Shown in pieces: positions 21,301 through 36,345 of a DNA stretch of 64,000 nt (the stretch's first letter is position 1; the number at the start of each line of letters is the position of its first letter). The notes below the pieces were generated by a model. The model was not told the DNA's origin and ran no database searches. It worked only from the letters and a program-made list of their open reading frames with translations. Origin of the DNA: Nemertoderma westbladi (Eukaryota; Xenacoelomorpha; Nemertodermatida; Nemertodermatidae); contig JAUCBJ010001575.1 in assembly GCA_032718475.1 (NCBI GenBank), forward strand, positions 1-64,000, given 5' to 3'. Made by a program: the position numbers and the translations under genes.

Positions 21301-24300
21301 GAACCATGGATGTAACATGGCTGTATCACGAGAACCATGGATGTAAAATGGCTGTATCACGAGAACCATGGATGTAACATGGCTGTATCACGAGAACCAC
21401 GGATGTAACATGGCTGTATCACGAGAACCATAGATGTAACATGGCTGTATCACGAGAACCATGGATGTAACATGGCTGTATCACGAGAACCATAGGTGTA
21501 ACATGGCTGTATCACGAGAACCATAGATACAACATGGCTGTATCACGAGAACCATGGATGTAAAATGGCTGTATCACGAGAACCATAGATATAACATGGC
21601 TGTGTCACGAGAACCATGGATTTAACATGGCTGTTTCACGAGAACCATGGATGTAACATGGCTGTGTCACGAGAACCATGGATCTAACATGGCTGTATCA
21701 CAAGAACCATGGATGTAACATGGCTGTATCACGAGAAACATGGATGTAACATGGCTGTATCACGAGAACCATGGATCTAACATGGCTGTATCACGAGAAC
21801 CATGGATGTAACATGGCTGAATCACGAGAACCATAGATGTAACATGGCTGTATCACGAGATCCATGGATGTAACATGGCTGTATCACGAGAAACATGGAT
21901 GTAAAATGGCTGTATCACGAGAACCATTGATGTAACATGGCTGTATCACGAGAACCATGGATGTAACATGGCTGTATCACGAGAACCATGGATCTAACAT
22001 GGCTGTATCACGAGAACCATGGATGTAACTTGGCTGTATCACGAGAACCATGGATGTAACATGGCTGCATCACGAGAACCATGGATGTAACATGGCTGTA
22101 TCACAAGAACCATGGATGTAACATGGCTGTATCACGAGAACCATGGATGTAACCTGGCTGTGTTACGAGAACCATGGATGTAACATGGCTGTATCACGAG
22201 AACCATGGATGTAACATGGCTGTATCACGAGAACCATGGATGTAACATGGCTGTATCACAAGAACCATGGATGTAACATGGTTGTATCAAGAGAACCATG
22301 GATGTAACATGGCTGTATCACGAGAACCATGGATGTAACATGGCTGTATCACAAGAACCATGGATGTAACATGGCTGTATCACGAGAACCATGGATGTAA
22401 CATGGCTGTATCACGAGAACCATGGATGTAACATGGCTGTATCACAAGAACCATGGATGTAACATGGCTGTATCACGAGAACCATGGATGTAACATGGCT
22501 GTTTCACGAGAACCATGGATGTAACATGGCTGTATCACAAGAACCATGGATGTAACATGGTTGTATCAAGAGAACCATGGATGTAACATGGCTGTATCAC
22601 GAGAACCATGGATGTAACATGGCTGTATCACAAGAACCATGGATGTAACATGGCTGTATCACGAGAACCATGGATGTAACATGGCTGTTTCACGAGAACC
22701 ATGGATGTAACATGGCTGTGTCACGAGAACCATGGATTTAACATGGCTGTTTCACGAGAACCATGGATGTAACATGGCTGTATCACGAGAACCTTAGATG
22801 TAACATGGCTGTATCACGAGAACCATAGATGTAACATGGCTGTGTCACGAGAACCATGGATCTAACATGGCTGTATCACGCGAACCATTGATGTAACATG
22901 GCTGTATCACGCGAACCATGGATGTAACATGGCTGTATCACGAGAACCATGGATCTAACATGGCTGTATCACGAGAACCATGGATGTAACTTGGCTGTAT
23001 CACGAGAACCATGGATGTAACATGGCTGTATCACGAGAACCATGGATGTAACATGGCTGTATCACAAGAACCATGGATGTAACATGGCTGTATCACGAGA
23101 ACCATGGATGTAACCTGGCTGAGTTACGAGAACCATGGATGTAACATGGCTGTATCACGAGAACCATGGATATAACATGGCTGTATCACGAGAACCATGG
23201 ATGTAACATGGCTGTATCACAAGAACCATGGATGTAACATGGTTGTATCAAGAGAACCATGGATGTAACATGGCTGTATCACGAGAACCATGGATGTAAC
23301 ATGGCTGTGTCACGAGAACCATGGATTTAACATGGCTGTTTCACGAGAACCATGGATGTAACATGGCTGTGTCACGAGAACCATGGATCTAACATGGCTG
23401 TATCACGAGAACCATGGATGTAATATGGCTGTATCACGATAAACATGGATGTAACATGGCTGTATCACGAGAACCATGGATCTAACATGGCTGTATCACG
23501 AGAACCATGGATGTAACATGGCTGAATCACGAGAACCATAGAAGTAACATGGCTGTATCACGAGAACCATGGATGTAACATGGCTGTATCACGAGAACCA
23601 TAGATGTAACATGGCTGTATCACGAGAACCATAGATATAACATGGCTGTGTCACGAGAACCATGGATCTAACATGGCTGTATCACGAGAACCATGGATGT
23701 AGCATGGCTGTATCACGAGAACCATGGATGTAACATGGCTGTATCACGAGAACCATGGATGTAAAATGGCTGTATCACGAGAACCATTAATGTAACATGG
23801 CTGTATCACGAGAACCATGGATGTAACATGGCTGTGTCACCACGAGAACCATGGATCTAACATGGCTGTATCACGAGAACCATGGATGTAACCTGGCTGT
23901 ATCACGAGAACCATAGATGTAACATGGCTGTATCACGAGAACCATGGATGTAACATGGCTGTATCACGAGAACCATGGATGTAACATGGCTGTATCACGA
24001 GAACCATGGATGTAACATGGCTGTATCACGAGAACCATGGATGTAACATGGCTGTATCACGAGAACCATGGATCTAATATGGTTGTATCAAGAGAACCAT
24101 GGATGTAACATGGCTGTATCACGAGAACCATGGATGTAACATGGCTGTATCACGAGAACCATGGATGTAAAATGGCTGTATCACGAGAACCATGGATGTA
24201 ACATGGCTGTATCACGAGAACCACGGATGTAACATGGCTGTATCACGAGAACCATAGATGTAACATGGCTGTATCACGAGAAACATGGATGTAACATGGC

Positions 24301-27300
24301 TGTATCACGAGAACCATAGGTGTAACATGGCTGTATCACGAGAACCATAGATATAACATGGCTGTGTCACGAGAACCATGGATTTAACATGGCTGTTTCA
24401 CGAGAACCATGGATGTAACATGGCTGTGTCACGAGAACCATGGATCTAACATGGCTGTATCACGAGAACCATAGATATAACATGGCTGTGTCACGAGAAC
24501 CATGGATGTAACATGGCTGTATCACGAGAACCATGGATGTAAAATGGCTGTATCACGAGAACCATAGATATAACATGGCTGTGTCACGAGAACCATGGAT
24601 TTAACATGGCTGTTTCACGAGAACCATGGATGTAACATGGCTGTGTCACGAGAACCATGGATCTAACATGGCTGTATCACAAGAACCATGGATGTAACAT
24701 GGCTGTATCACGAGAAACATGGATGTAACATGGCTGTATCACGAGAACCATGGATCTAACATGGCTGTATCACGAGAACCATGGATGTAACATGGCTGAA
24801 TCACGAGAACCATAGATGTAACATGGCTGTATCACGAGAACCATGGATGTAACATGGCTGAATCACGAGAACCATGGATGTAAAATGGCTGTATCACGAG
24901 AACCATTGATGTAACATGGCTGTATCACGAGAACCATGGATGTAACATGGCTGTATCACGGGAACCATGGATCTAACATGGCTGTATCACGAGAACCATG
25001 GATGTAACATGGCTGTATCACGAGAACCATGGATGTAACATGGCTGTATCACGAGAACCATGGATGTAACATGGCTGTATCACAAGAACCGTGGATGTAA
25101 CATGGCTGTATCACGAGAACCATGGATGTAACCTGGCTGTGTTACGAGAACCATGGATGTAACATGGCTGTATCACGAGAACCATGGATGTAACATGGCT
25201 GTGTTACGAGAACCATGGATGTAACATGGCTGTATCACGAGAACCATGGATGTAACATGGTTGTATCAAGAGAACCATGGATGTAACATGGCTGTATCAC
25301 GAGAACCATGGATGTAACATGGCTGTATCACAAGAACCATGGATGTAACATGGCTGTATCACGAGAACCATGGATGTAACCTGGCTGTGTTACGAGAACC
25401 ATGGATGTAACATGGCTGTATCACGAGAACCATGGATGTAACATGGCTGTATCACGAGAACCATGGATGTAACATGGCTGTATCACGAGAACCATGGATG
25501 TAACATGGCTGTATCACGAGAACCATAGATATAACATGGCTGTGTCACGAGAACCATGGATTTAACATGGCTGTTTCACGAGAACCATGGATGTAACATG
25601 GCTGTATCACGAGAACCTTAGATGTAACATGGCTGTATCACGAGAACCATAGATGTAACATGGCTGTGTCACGAGAACCATTGATCTAACATGGCTTTAT
25701 CACGAGAACCATTGATGTAACATGGCTGTATCACGAGAACCATGGATGTAACATGGCTGTATCACGAGAACCATGGATCTAACATGGCTGTATCACGAGA
25801 ACCATGGATGTAACTTGGCTGTATCACGAGAACCATGGATGTAACATGGCTGTATCACGAGAACCATGGATGTAACATGGCTGTATCACAAGAACCATGG
25901 ATGTAACATGGCTGTATCACGAGAACCATGGATGTAACCTGGCTGTGTTACGAGAACCATGGATGTAACATGGCTGTATCACGAGAACCATGGATGTAAC
26001 ATGGCTGTATCACGAGAACCATGGATGTAACATGGCTGTATCACAAGAACCATGGATGTAACATGGTTGTATCAAGAGAACCATGGATGTAACATGGATG
26101 TATCACGAGAACCATGGATGTAACATGGCTGTGTCACGAGAACCATGGATTTAATATGGCTGTTTCACGAGAACCATGGATGTAACATGGCTGTGTCACG
26201 AGAACCATAGATGTAACATGGCTGTGTCACGAGAACCATTGATCTAACATGGCTGTATCACGAGAACCATTGATGTAACATGGCTGTATCACGAGAACCA
26301 TGGATGTAACATGGCTGTATCACGAGAACCATGGATGTAACATGGCTGTATCACGAGAACCATGGATGTAACATGGCTGTATCACGAGAACCATGGATGT
26401 AACATGGCTGTATCACGAGAACCATGGATGTAACATGGCTGTATCACGAGAACCATGGATCTAATATGGTTGTATCAAGAGAACCATGGATGTAACATGG
26501 CTGTATCACGAGAACCATGGATGTAACATGGCTGTATCACGAGAACCATGGATGTAAAATGTCTGTATCACGAGAACCATGGATGTAACATGGCTGTATC
26601 ACGAGAACCACGGATGTAACATGGCTGTATCACGAGAACCATAGATGTAACATGGCTGTATCACGAGAACCATGGATGTAACATGGCTGTATCACGAGAA
26701 CCATAGGTGTAACATGGCTGTATCACGAGAACCATAGATATAACATGGCTGTGTCACGAGAACCATGGATTTAACATGGCTGTTTCACGAGAACCATGTA
26801 TGTAACATGGCTGTGTCACGAGAACCATGGATCTAACATGGCTGTATCACGAGAACCATAGATATAACATGGCTGTGTCACGAGAACCATGGATGTAACA
26901 TGGCTGTATCACGAGAACCATGGATGTAAAATGGCTGTATCACGAGAACCATAGATATAACATGGCTGTGTCACGAGAACCATGGATTTAACATGGCTGT
27001 TTCACGAGAACCATGGATGTAACATGGCTGTGTCACGAGAACCATGGATCTAACATGGCTGTATCACAAGAACCATGGATGTAACATGGCTGTATCACGA
27101 GAAACATGGATGTAACATGGCTGTATCACGAGAACCATGGATCTAACATGGCTGTATCACGAGAACCATGGATGTAACATGGCTGAATCACGAGAACCAT
27201 AGATGTAACATGGCTGTATCACGAGAACCATGGATGTAACATGGCTGTATCACGAGAACCATGGATGTAAAATGGCTGTATCACGAGAACCATTGATGTA

Positions 27301-30300
27301 ACATGGCTGTATCACGAGAACCATGGATGTAACATGGCTGTATCACGAGAACCATGGATCTAACATGGCTGTATCACGAGAACCATGGATGTAACTTGGC
27401 TGTATCACGAGAACCATGGATGTAACATGTCTGTATCACGAGAACCATGGATGTAACATGGCTGTATCACAAGAACCATGGATGTAACATGGCTGTATCA
27501 CGAGAACCATGGATGTAACCTGGCTGTGTTACGAGAACCATGGATGTAACATGGCTGTATCACGAGAACCATGGATGTAACATGGCTGTATCACGAGAAC
27601 CATGGATGTAACATGGCTGTATCACAAGAACCATGGATGTAACATGGTTGTATCAAGAGAACCATGGATGTAACATGGCTGTATCACGAGAACCATGGAT
27701 GTAACATGGCTGTATCACAAGAACCATGGATGTAACATGGCTGTATCACGAGAACCATGGATGTAACCTGGCTGTGTTACGAGAACCATGGATGTAACAT
27801 GGCTGTATCACGAGAACCATGGATGTAACATGGCTGTATCACGAGAACCATGGATGTAACATGGCTGTATCACGAGAACCATGGATGTAAAAGGCTGTAT
27901 CACGAGAACCATAGATATAACATGGCTGTGTCACGAGAACCATGGATTTAACATGGCTGTTTCACGAGAACCATGGATGTAACATGGCTGTATCACGAGA
28001 ACCTTAGATGTAACATGGCTGTATCACGAGAACCATAGATGTAACATGGCTGTGTCGCGAGAACCATTGATCTAACATGGCTGTATCACGAGAACCGTTG
28101 ATGTAACATGGCTGTATCACGAGAACCATGGATGTAACATGGCTGTATCACGAGAACCATGGATCTAACATGGCTGTATCACGAGAACCATGGATGTAAC
28201 TTGGCTGTATCACGAGAACCATGGATGTAACATGGCTGTATCACGAGAACCATGGATGTAACATGGCTGTATCACAAGAACCATGGATGTAACATGGCTG
28301 TATCACGAGAACCATGGATGTAACCTGGCTGTGTTACGAGAACCATGGATGTAACATGGCTGTATCACGAGAACCATGGATGTAACATGGCTGTATCACG
28401 AGAACCATGGATGTAACATGGCTGTATCACAAGAACCATGGATGTAACATGGTTGTATCAAGAGAACCATGGATGTAACATGGCTGTATCACGAGAACCA
28501 TGGATGTAACATGGCTGTGTCACGAGAACCATGGATTTAACATGGCTGTTTCACGAGAACCATGGATGTAACATGGCTGTGTCACGAGAACCATGGATCT
28601 AACATGGCTGTATCACGAGAACCATGGATGTAACATGGCTGTATCACGAGAAACATGGATGTAACATGGCTGTATCACGAGAACCATGGATCTAACATGG
28701 CTGTATCACGAGAACCATGGATGTAACATGGCTGAATCACGAGAACCATAGAAGTAACATGGCTATATCACGAGAACCATGGATGTAACATGGCTGTATC
28801 ACGAGAACCATAGATGTAACATGGCTGTATCACGAGAACCATAGATATAACATGGCTGTGTCACGAGAACCATGGATCTAACATGGCTGTATCACGAGAA
28901 CCATGGATGTAGCATGGCTGTATCACGAGAACCATGGATGTAACATGGCTGTATCACGAGAACCATGGATGTAAAATGGCTGTATCACGAGAACCATTGA
29001 TGTAACATGGCTGTATCACGAGAACCATGGATGTAACATGGCTGTATCACGAGAACCATGGATCTAACATGGCTGTATCACGAGAACCATGGATGTAACT
29101 TGGCTGTATCACGAGAACCATGGATGTAACATGGCTGTATCACGAGAACCATGGATGTAACATGGCTGTATCACAAGAACCATGGATGTAACATGGCTGT
29201 ATCACGAGAACCATGGATGTAACCTGGCTGTGTTACGAGAACCATGGATGTAACATGGCTGTATCACGAGAACCATGGATGTAACATGGCTGTATCACGA
29301 GAACCATGGATGTAACATGGCTGTATCACAAGAACCATGGATGTAACATGGTTGTATCAAGAGAACCATGGATGTAACATGGCTGTATCACGAGAACCAT
29401 GGATGTAACATGGCTGTATCACAAGAACCATGGATGTAACATGGCTGTATCACGAGAACCATGGATGTAACCTGGCTGTGTTACGAGAACCATGGATGTA
29501 ACATGGCAGTATCACGAGAACCATGGATGTAACATGGCTGTATCACGAGAACCATGGATGTAACATGGCTGTATCACGAGAACCATGGATGTAAAAGGCT
29601 GTATCACGAGAACCATAGATATAACATGGCTGTGTCACGAGAACCATGGATTTAACATGGCTGTTTCACGAGAACCATGGATGTAACATGGCTGTATCAC
29701 GAGAACCTTAGATGTAACATGGCTGTATCACGAGAACCATAGATGTAACATGGCTGTGTCACGAGAACCATGGATCTAACATGGCTGTATCACGAGAACC
29801 ATAGATGTAACATGGCTGTGTCACGAGAACCATGGATCTAACATGGCTGTATCACGAGAACCATGGATGTAACCTGGCTGTATCACGAGAACCATAGATG
29901 TAACATGGCTGTATCACGAGAACCATGGATGTAGCATGGCTGTATCACGAGAACCATGGATGTAACATGGCTGTATCACGAGAACCATGGATGTAACATG
30001 GCTGTATCACGAGAACCATGGATCTAATATGGTTGTATCAAGAGAACCATGGATGTAACATGGCTGTATCACGAGAACCATGGATGTAACATGGCTGTAT
30101 CATGAGAACCATAGATGTAAAATGGCTGTATCACGAGAACCATGGATGTAACATGGCTGTATCACGAGAACCACGGATGTAACATGGCTGTATCACGAGA
30201 ACCATAGATGTAACATGGCTGTATCACGAGAACCATGGATGTAACATGGCTGTATCACGAGAACCATAGGTGTAACATGGCTGTATCACGAGAACCATAG

Positions 30301-31490
30301 ATATAACATGGCTGTGTCACGAGAACCATTGATTTAACATGGCTGTTTCACGAGAACCATGGATGTAACATGGCTGTGTCACGAGAACCATGGATCTAAC
30401 ATGGCTGTATCACGAGAACCATAGATATAACATGGCTGTGTCACGAGAACCATGGATGTAACATGACTGTATCACGAGAACCATGGATGTAAAATGGCTG
30501 TATCACGAGAACCATAGATATAACATGGCTGTGTCACGAGAACCATGAATTTAACATGGCTGTTTCACGAGAACCATGGATGTAACATGGCTGTGACACG
30601 AGAACCATGGATCTAACATGGCTGTATCACGAGAACCATGGATGTAACATGGCTGTATCACGAGAAACATGGATGTAACATGGCTGTATCACGAGAACCA
30701 TGGATCTAACATGGCTGTATCACGAGAACCATGGATGTAACATGGCTGAATCACGAGAACCATAGATGTAACATGGCTGTATCACGAGAACCATGGATGT
30801 AACATGGCTGTATCACGAGAACCATAGATGTAACATGGCTGTATCACGAGAACCATAGATATAACATGGCTGTGTCACGAGAACCATGGATCTAACATGG
30901 CTGTATCACGAGAACCATGGATGTAGCATGGCTGTATCACGAGAACCATGGATGTAACATGGCTGTATCACGAGAACCATGGATGTAAAATGGCTGTATC
31001 ACGAGAACCATTGATGTAACATGGCTGTATCACGAGAACCATGGATGTAACATGGCTGTATCACGAGAACCATGGATGTAACATGGCTGTATCACAAGAA
31101 CCATGGATTTAACATGGTTGTATCAAGAGAACCATGGATGTAACATGGCTGTATCACGAGAACCATGGATGTAACATGGCTGTATCACAAGAACCATGGA
31201 TGTAACATGGCTGTATCACGAGAACCATGGATGTAACCTGGCTGTGTTACGAGAACCATGGATGTAACATGGCTGTATCACGAGAACCATGGATGTAACA
31301 TGGCTGTATCACGAGAACCATGGATGTAACATGGCTGTATCACAAGAACCATGGATCTAATATGGTTGTATCAAGAGAACCATGGATGTAACATGGCTGT
31401 ATCACGAGAACCATGGATGTAACATGGCTGTATCACGAGAACCATGGATGTAACATGGCTGTATTACGAGAACCATGGATGTGACATTGA
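18358..31490. repeat. 31-bp minisatellite array, about 420 units
   Basis: 13.1 kb of head-to-tail 31-bp units: AACCATGGATGTAACATGG plus 12 bases ending in CACGAG. Recurrent variants include ATAGATATAAC, GGATTTAAC with TGTTTCACGAG, CCTGGCTGTGTTACGAG and a 30-bp unit (GTAAAAGG). The left edge starts with diverged units (GGAAGTAACATAG); the right edge ends at GTATTACGAGAACCATGG. Length variants are rare: single deletions, and a 3-bp insertion at about 23840. Since 31 is not a multiple of 3, every frame meets TAA (plus) or TGA (minus) within about three units. No gene or transposon interrupts it. Confidence 0.97.
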
Positions 31491-31735
31491 AATCAGCTAC
31501 ACTCACTATGCGCGCAAACGGTATCGAATGTCTAGTTTCAAAGATAATGTGCGCACATTTAAACCAACAATAAAATAATAACTCTAACATATACTGTACT
31601 TGGTGATGGGACCATCGGACCAAGCACATTAAAGGATAAAGAATCGAATATAAGGATTACATAAAGCTTATGCCATATAGCAGCGGTCATGGCTTTTCCA
31701 TAGCAACGTTGGCACAGCGACCGTGGTTGGTCAGT
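31491..31735. other. Right flank of array
   Basis: Unique AT-rich sequence between the 31-bp array and a second, diverged repeat. The antisense open frames here (31402-31629, 31559-31846) are chance readings through repeat DNA. Confidence 0.4.
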
Positions 31736-31855
31736 TACATGGTTTTGCCCCAACGACCATGGGCCATGGTTGGGCAACAGCGACCATAGATGTGCCACAG
31801 AGGCATGGTTCTGCCGCAACGACCATGGTATTGCCACTTCGACCATGGTTGTAAA
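31736..31855. repeat. Small degenerate minisatellite with ACGACCATGG core
   Basis: About five imperfect units of 20-25 bp such as GTTCTGCCGCAACGACCATG. It shares the ACCATGG core with the large array but has a different unit length and remaining sequence. Confidence 0.6.
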
Positions 31856-32868
31856 TTAATAATTTTTGATAACTTAAATTGATACTAATACTAATATTCC
31901 CAATAATCGGAAGGAAAAATAAAGAGCACATTTACCCCTAGGGAAAAAAGTAACCCATAGGATTAGATTGATATTACTATTTTCCGGGCTAAAAAGGTAA
32001 AATAAAATATTTTCGGTGGAATTGTTGTTAATTTTTATTACATGTGTTGAAAGAGCATCGAAGTAGAAAAGGTTTTCAAGTATTTTGAGCAAAATCCATT
32101 CACACACTCAAAAGTTATTGCAACTTTAGTGCCTACAAGGTGTACTCCAAAACGGAACTCAATATCCAATATTGGTTTATGTAGTTAAGTAGCTCTCTAG
32201 TTACGTAATAAATATTCAAGTATATACATTAAATTATTTAACATTGGGTAAGGCAACATCAGGAGTTAATGAATACAATAATTGGAATCGCAGTAACATT
32301 GGAACCAATATTGTAAATGCTACAGTTCATATACAGTATTTTATAATACTATTTCTTTCTAGATTTTATTAAAGAAGTAATCAACAAATTACTGCCAAAA
32401 TTTAAGAAAAAAATTACGTATTTACATGGGAAAAAACATTAGCCTCGCTGGCGCAACGTAAATAGAAATTCATCGAAAATAGTGCAAAAAAGTTATACTT
32501 TTTTCACAAGAAATAAATAATTATTAACTTGAATAATTTGGTAACCATATATAGTAGCACTTAGATCGCAAGTAAAGCTTTATTTTATTGCTTTTCTGGC
32601 ATAGAATTTTTCACACCTGTCGGCAGCTCTGCATTATTTATCCCAAGCTCCGTTTATTCCACGGGCCCTATTAATAATAATCTATTATATAACGTCTTTA
32701 GCATCTTTAGAATTAGGAATGGGTTACTACTATGCGCAGCTGCAACTAGAAATTGCCCGTTCAGTTCATTGAATCAAGTTTTCTTGGAATTATTGGAAAA
32801 CTTTGGGTTCATCTACAATAATAGGATAGGTTAGTTCGAGCAAACCTATTTATTTCCAGCTTATGCGG
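31856..32868. other. Intergenic, nothing recognised
   Basis: Strongly AT-rich DNA without open frames of interest, element ends or RNA-like structure. Confidence 0.5.
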
Positions 32869-33845
32869 TAACCAAAACGGGTTCTGTAAAGGTCGTGGGA
32901 CCATGGAGCCTATTCTGGCGCTTAGAAGGATAATTGAAGAGTTATCAACAAAGAAAGACATACGTCTGGCTGTTATCTTTCTTGACTTCTTTAGCATAAC
33001 GTTTAGCATACTTCCAACTTTTGAGATTCCTGAGAAAATTTTTTGCTTCTCTCAGATTGTTCCACAATTGTTGTTGGTGACACAAAGCCATTCGAAGTCC
33101 TAGGTGAATCCTTCAGGGTGACACACCTGCACCTACTATTCTTGTTCATAATTGTGGTTAGCTATGTTCTACACATGTCATCTACACACACAATCAAAAT
33201 AAAATTGATGATGGTAATACTGATGGATGATGGATGAAGATGAAATACAGCCAAGTACCTAACTGATCTAGACTTTGCTGATGATTTATGAGGATGGCCA
33301 GAATCAATGGAGGGAGTTCAAAGAATCCTCTGCCCATTGGAGCAGGTTGCTTTTAGTGTTGGTATTTTGTAAACTCCAAGAAGACCAACATTTTGACAGA
33401 TGTCTGATCGTAAGGGCATAAGAATGGCGTGCTTGAGCATGTGGATGATTTATACTTGGGATCATGGATCTGGAAGTCAGGTAAAGAGGGTACCTGAGGG
33501 AAGGCATGGGCTGGGAAGCATCGAAGAGTCTGTTCGGGGTTTGGAAGTCCCATATAATAAAACTGATTCTCAAGGTCCGCATATTTAGGGCAGGTGGTAG
33601 AACTAGTACCCCTGATAGTCCATGCTGGGCTTTTAACTGCTGATGAGACAAAATCGTTGGATGGCTCTTATACAAGAATGCTACGCCAAGTTAGCTGTGT
33701 TAGGTACAATGAATACACTATACAACATTGGAAGTGTCTCATTATAATCATTCGTCCCCCCAAACTTGACACTTGAAAAGAGCCGCCTCCGTTGTGCCGG
33801 ACATTACTTTGGCTGTAACGACCAGCCAATGCACAATCTTGTGTC
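32869..33845 (+). pseudogene. LINE-A copy 4, degenerate
   Basis: A plus-strand relic matching LINE-A from GRGTMEPILALRRIIEEL through the palm, DLDFADD-like and C-terminal regions. It has many indels, an AT-rich insertion around 32985-33030 and stops in every frame. It is much older than copies 1-3. It ends near 33845, before the family tail. Confidence 0.75.
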
Positions 33846-35386
33846 TTGATATGCCTCTTAAAAATAAACTATTAACACTTAAATTAACACCCTATTTTTA
33901 ACATTGATTGAAACATCATGAACATTGAAGAACTAGACAATAATTTAGGAATATGTGTTGATCATGTCGCTCTTGCTAATTAAGAAAAATTTGAGTATAA
34001 AATTACCTGGTTCCAAATTTACAGCACTATATACCATTTTTAACTCAATATGTATAGGATCCGATGCACACAAATTTAACATAAATTCAAAAATCGCGAT
34101 GGTAACAATTCATATTTTTAATTATACTTTTCAATTTTTATGGGAGCTAGAACAAAAAAAGACCACAATTATATAATTTTGCTTGTTTAAATTGTTGAGA
34201 ACAAATAAAACACTGTCAGCACCAAATTTGAGGCCCAATTATTTATTATATAGCCTTTGCATTTTGATTTCAGAAAAAGTATTTCCGAGAATAATAGCTT
34301 TTAAGTTATTGCTACATTTATTATAACAATCAACGACTATGCATTTATGCAACTGACTAAATTTTTAAACTATCGCTAAATTGTAAGAACCATAAGCCTA
34401 TGCCAAGTTTAATACGATAAATGTTTGAATATATCGATAATTTCCGGCAGAGTAACTCATAGAATCTGATCCTTTTCCTGTTTTCTTCCACTTCGAGGAT
34501 TCAGCAGCGCTTTTGACATGCCGTATCTTGTTCTTTACAGCTGCAATTTTAGATAGGTTACCTTCATCTTCTTCTACTATACCTTGTTCTTTGCAACTGT
34601 ACGTTTTGGCAGGATACCTTCATCTTCTTATAAACCGAACTTATTTAAAATAAATTTTTCAGCTAAAATTCCTTTATTGTGTGTTAAGTCAGGTTTATGC
34701 TTCCTGGAAGACGTGTTTTGGAGACTTGTAAATTTCGACTTGGGACACTTATTCAAAAGCTTTCTGTGTAATGATTCATTTCAATTTTGAGTTTTTTTTT
34801 TTCTTTACATATTTCTTTAATTACGGGCAAACAGGGCAAAGCCCCGCATCCTGCCCTCACGGGTTTGTATATAATGCACCACCAATAACATATTACATGT
34901 AATGATATTGAATATAAATATATTATTACTGTACAGACTGACATTTGCAGCGCACACACCCAGCTTGGGCGCCGGTGAATATCCCACCATCCTAACAGTC
35001 GAATCTAAGAGTAGGCTATATTCCACAATACCCAGTTACTAATGAGGCTAAGATAAGAAAAACATAGCTAGAATAGTTCTACGAAATGCAAGAAATAATT
35101 ATGCATAGTTATACTGTAGGGCCTACGTACATAATGATTGTACAGTTCCAACCAAAAGTGATTGCTCTCAATATTTTTTACACAGTGGAATATATTAGAT
35201 ATAATTCATTTGATCAGAAATATTAATTTGAAATTTAAATGGACCATTTAATGGACAATTTCGACGATATTGGGCAGAACTTAACAATATTTAGAGTTAT
35301 AATCCTGTAACTTGATCTTTTATTTAACTTTAATTTTATATTTATTTTAAATCTCTTACCTAATTAAATAAAACTTGAAATTTAGT
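33846..35386. other. Intergenic, nothing recognised
   Basis: AT-rich sequence. Short open frames (33955-34176, 34584-34790, 34753-35026) show no motifs. Its right edge is the end of the LINE-C frame. Confidence 0.5.
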
Positions 35387-35633
35387 TCATTGATTATTAT
35401 TTGAACTGAAACTAAATCGTTTTGTGTTCGTTATATATTTTGATACTGCATTAATTAATGTGATCAGGTCCTTGCATTTCTGGCCATGCAGGATTGAATT
35501 TAGGGTGATGGATAAGTTTAGTGAGTTTAATTTGTCGACTAGAATATGGCGGTGACTGTCGAATTCAGGGCAAGAAAAGAAAAAGTGGTGGTGTTTCCCG
35601 ATCTAAACTAAAACTCACACATAGGGTCATCAA
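35387..35633 (-). pseudogene. LINE-C C-terminal end, downstream of the piggyBac insertion
   Basis: Read on the minus strand from the TTAA, the frame runs IDDPMCEF, a stop, then NTTTFFLSCPEFDSHRH and a terminal stop near 35387. This is the CxC...H/C tail that ends many LINE ORFs. It continues in the same frame from 58377, where the other part of the same ORF ends at the other TTAA copy. Confidence 0.8.
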
Positions 35634-35796
35634 TTAACCCAGTTAAACCCACCCATTTAAAGCGGAGCAAAAAATAATCTTTTTTCGATCCATATTCTAA
35701 TTTTGGACTAATTTAAAAATATAGAAAGTTTCAAATTTGGAAAAATAATTTTTATGCCTTTTCTACAGTAGGTGTGTCTACATTTGTAGTCATTGG

Positions 35797-36345
35797 TGTG
35801 ACGGGATCCACGAAGGATCCCGGTTTATCCGGTTTGTCGATCTACGCGTCCCCGCCGTGTGTGAAGGTAAAAAGAGAGTTTGCGTTGTTCGTCGTATATA
35901 ATGTTCGAGTATATAGATAGATATAGATAGACTGATCGTATAATGAATGACTGATTGATAATGGTATGTGGAAGGCGGGATACGGTGATTGAAGTCCCGG
36001 TACTTCCCTAGCTAAACTAACCTAACTAACACCAAATAACACTGAGATAACTGAATAACTGATTGCTGGTACCTAATAATATATTGCACGGTTTGGCCTT
36101 GCTACAGTACCTAGCCGATGCTTCCCCCCCTGATTGGCTAATATCCCTGTTGGCGCCCTTTGGAGTGTTCCCGTTCACTCCAGCTATTCTCTCTCTGTTA
36201 GGGGTTTGGCCCCTGACCCTTATTGTGCGTTTCTCCTTCCCACTTTGTTGGGGTGACACGAGTTATTGGTTACCCAATCTCGTGGCCCCCAATATTGCTT
36301 AACGGTTGACTTTGTGGGGTGTTAGCGGAATTGAATAAGCTAACA
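35797..36345 (-). repeat. BEL-1 3' LTR
   Basis: 549 bp, TG...CA ends. Differs from the other LTR by nine substitutions and no indels (98.4% identity by my count). Near the outer end, CGGGATCC-ACGAA-GGATCCCG is a perfect hairpin, altered at one base in the partner LTR. Confidence 0.95.

Noticed and set aside
18358-31490. CRISPR-like array or a coding repeat protein
   Set aside because: There are no unique spacers; the whole 31 bp repeats. All frames meet stops within about three units, and the DNA is eukaryotic.
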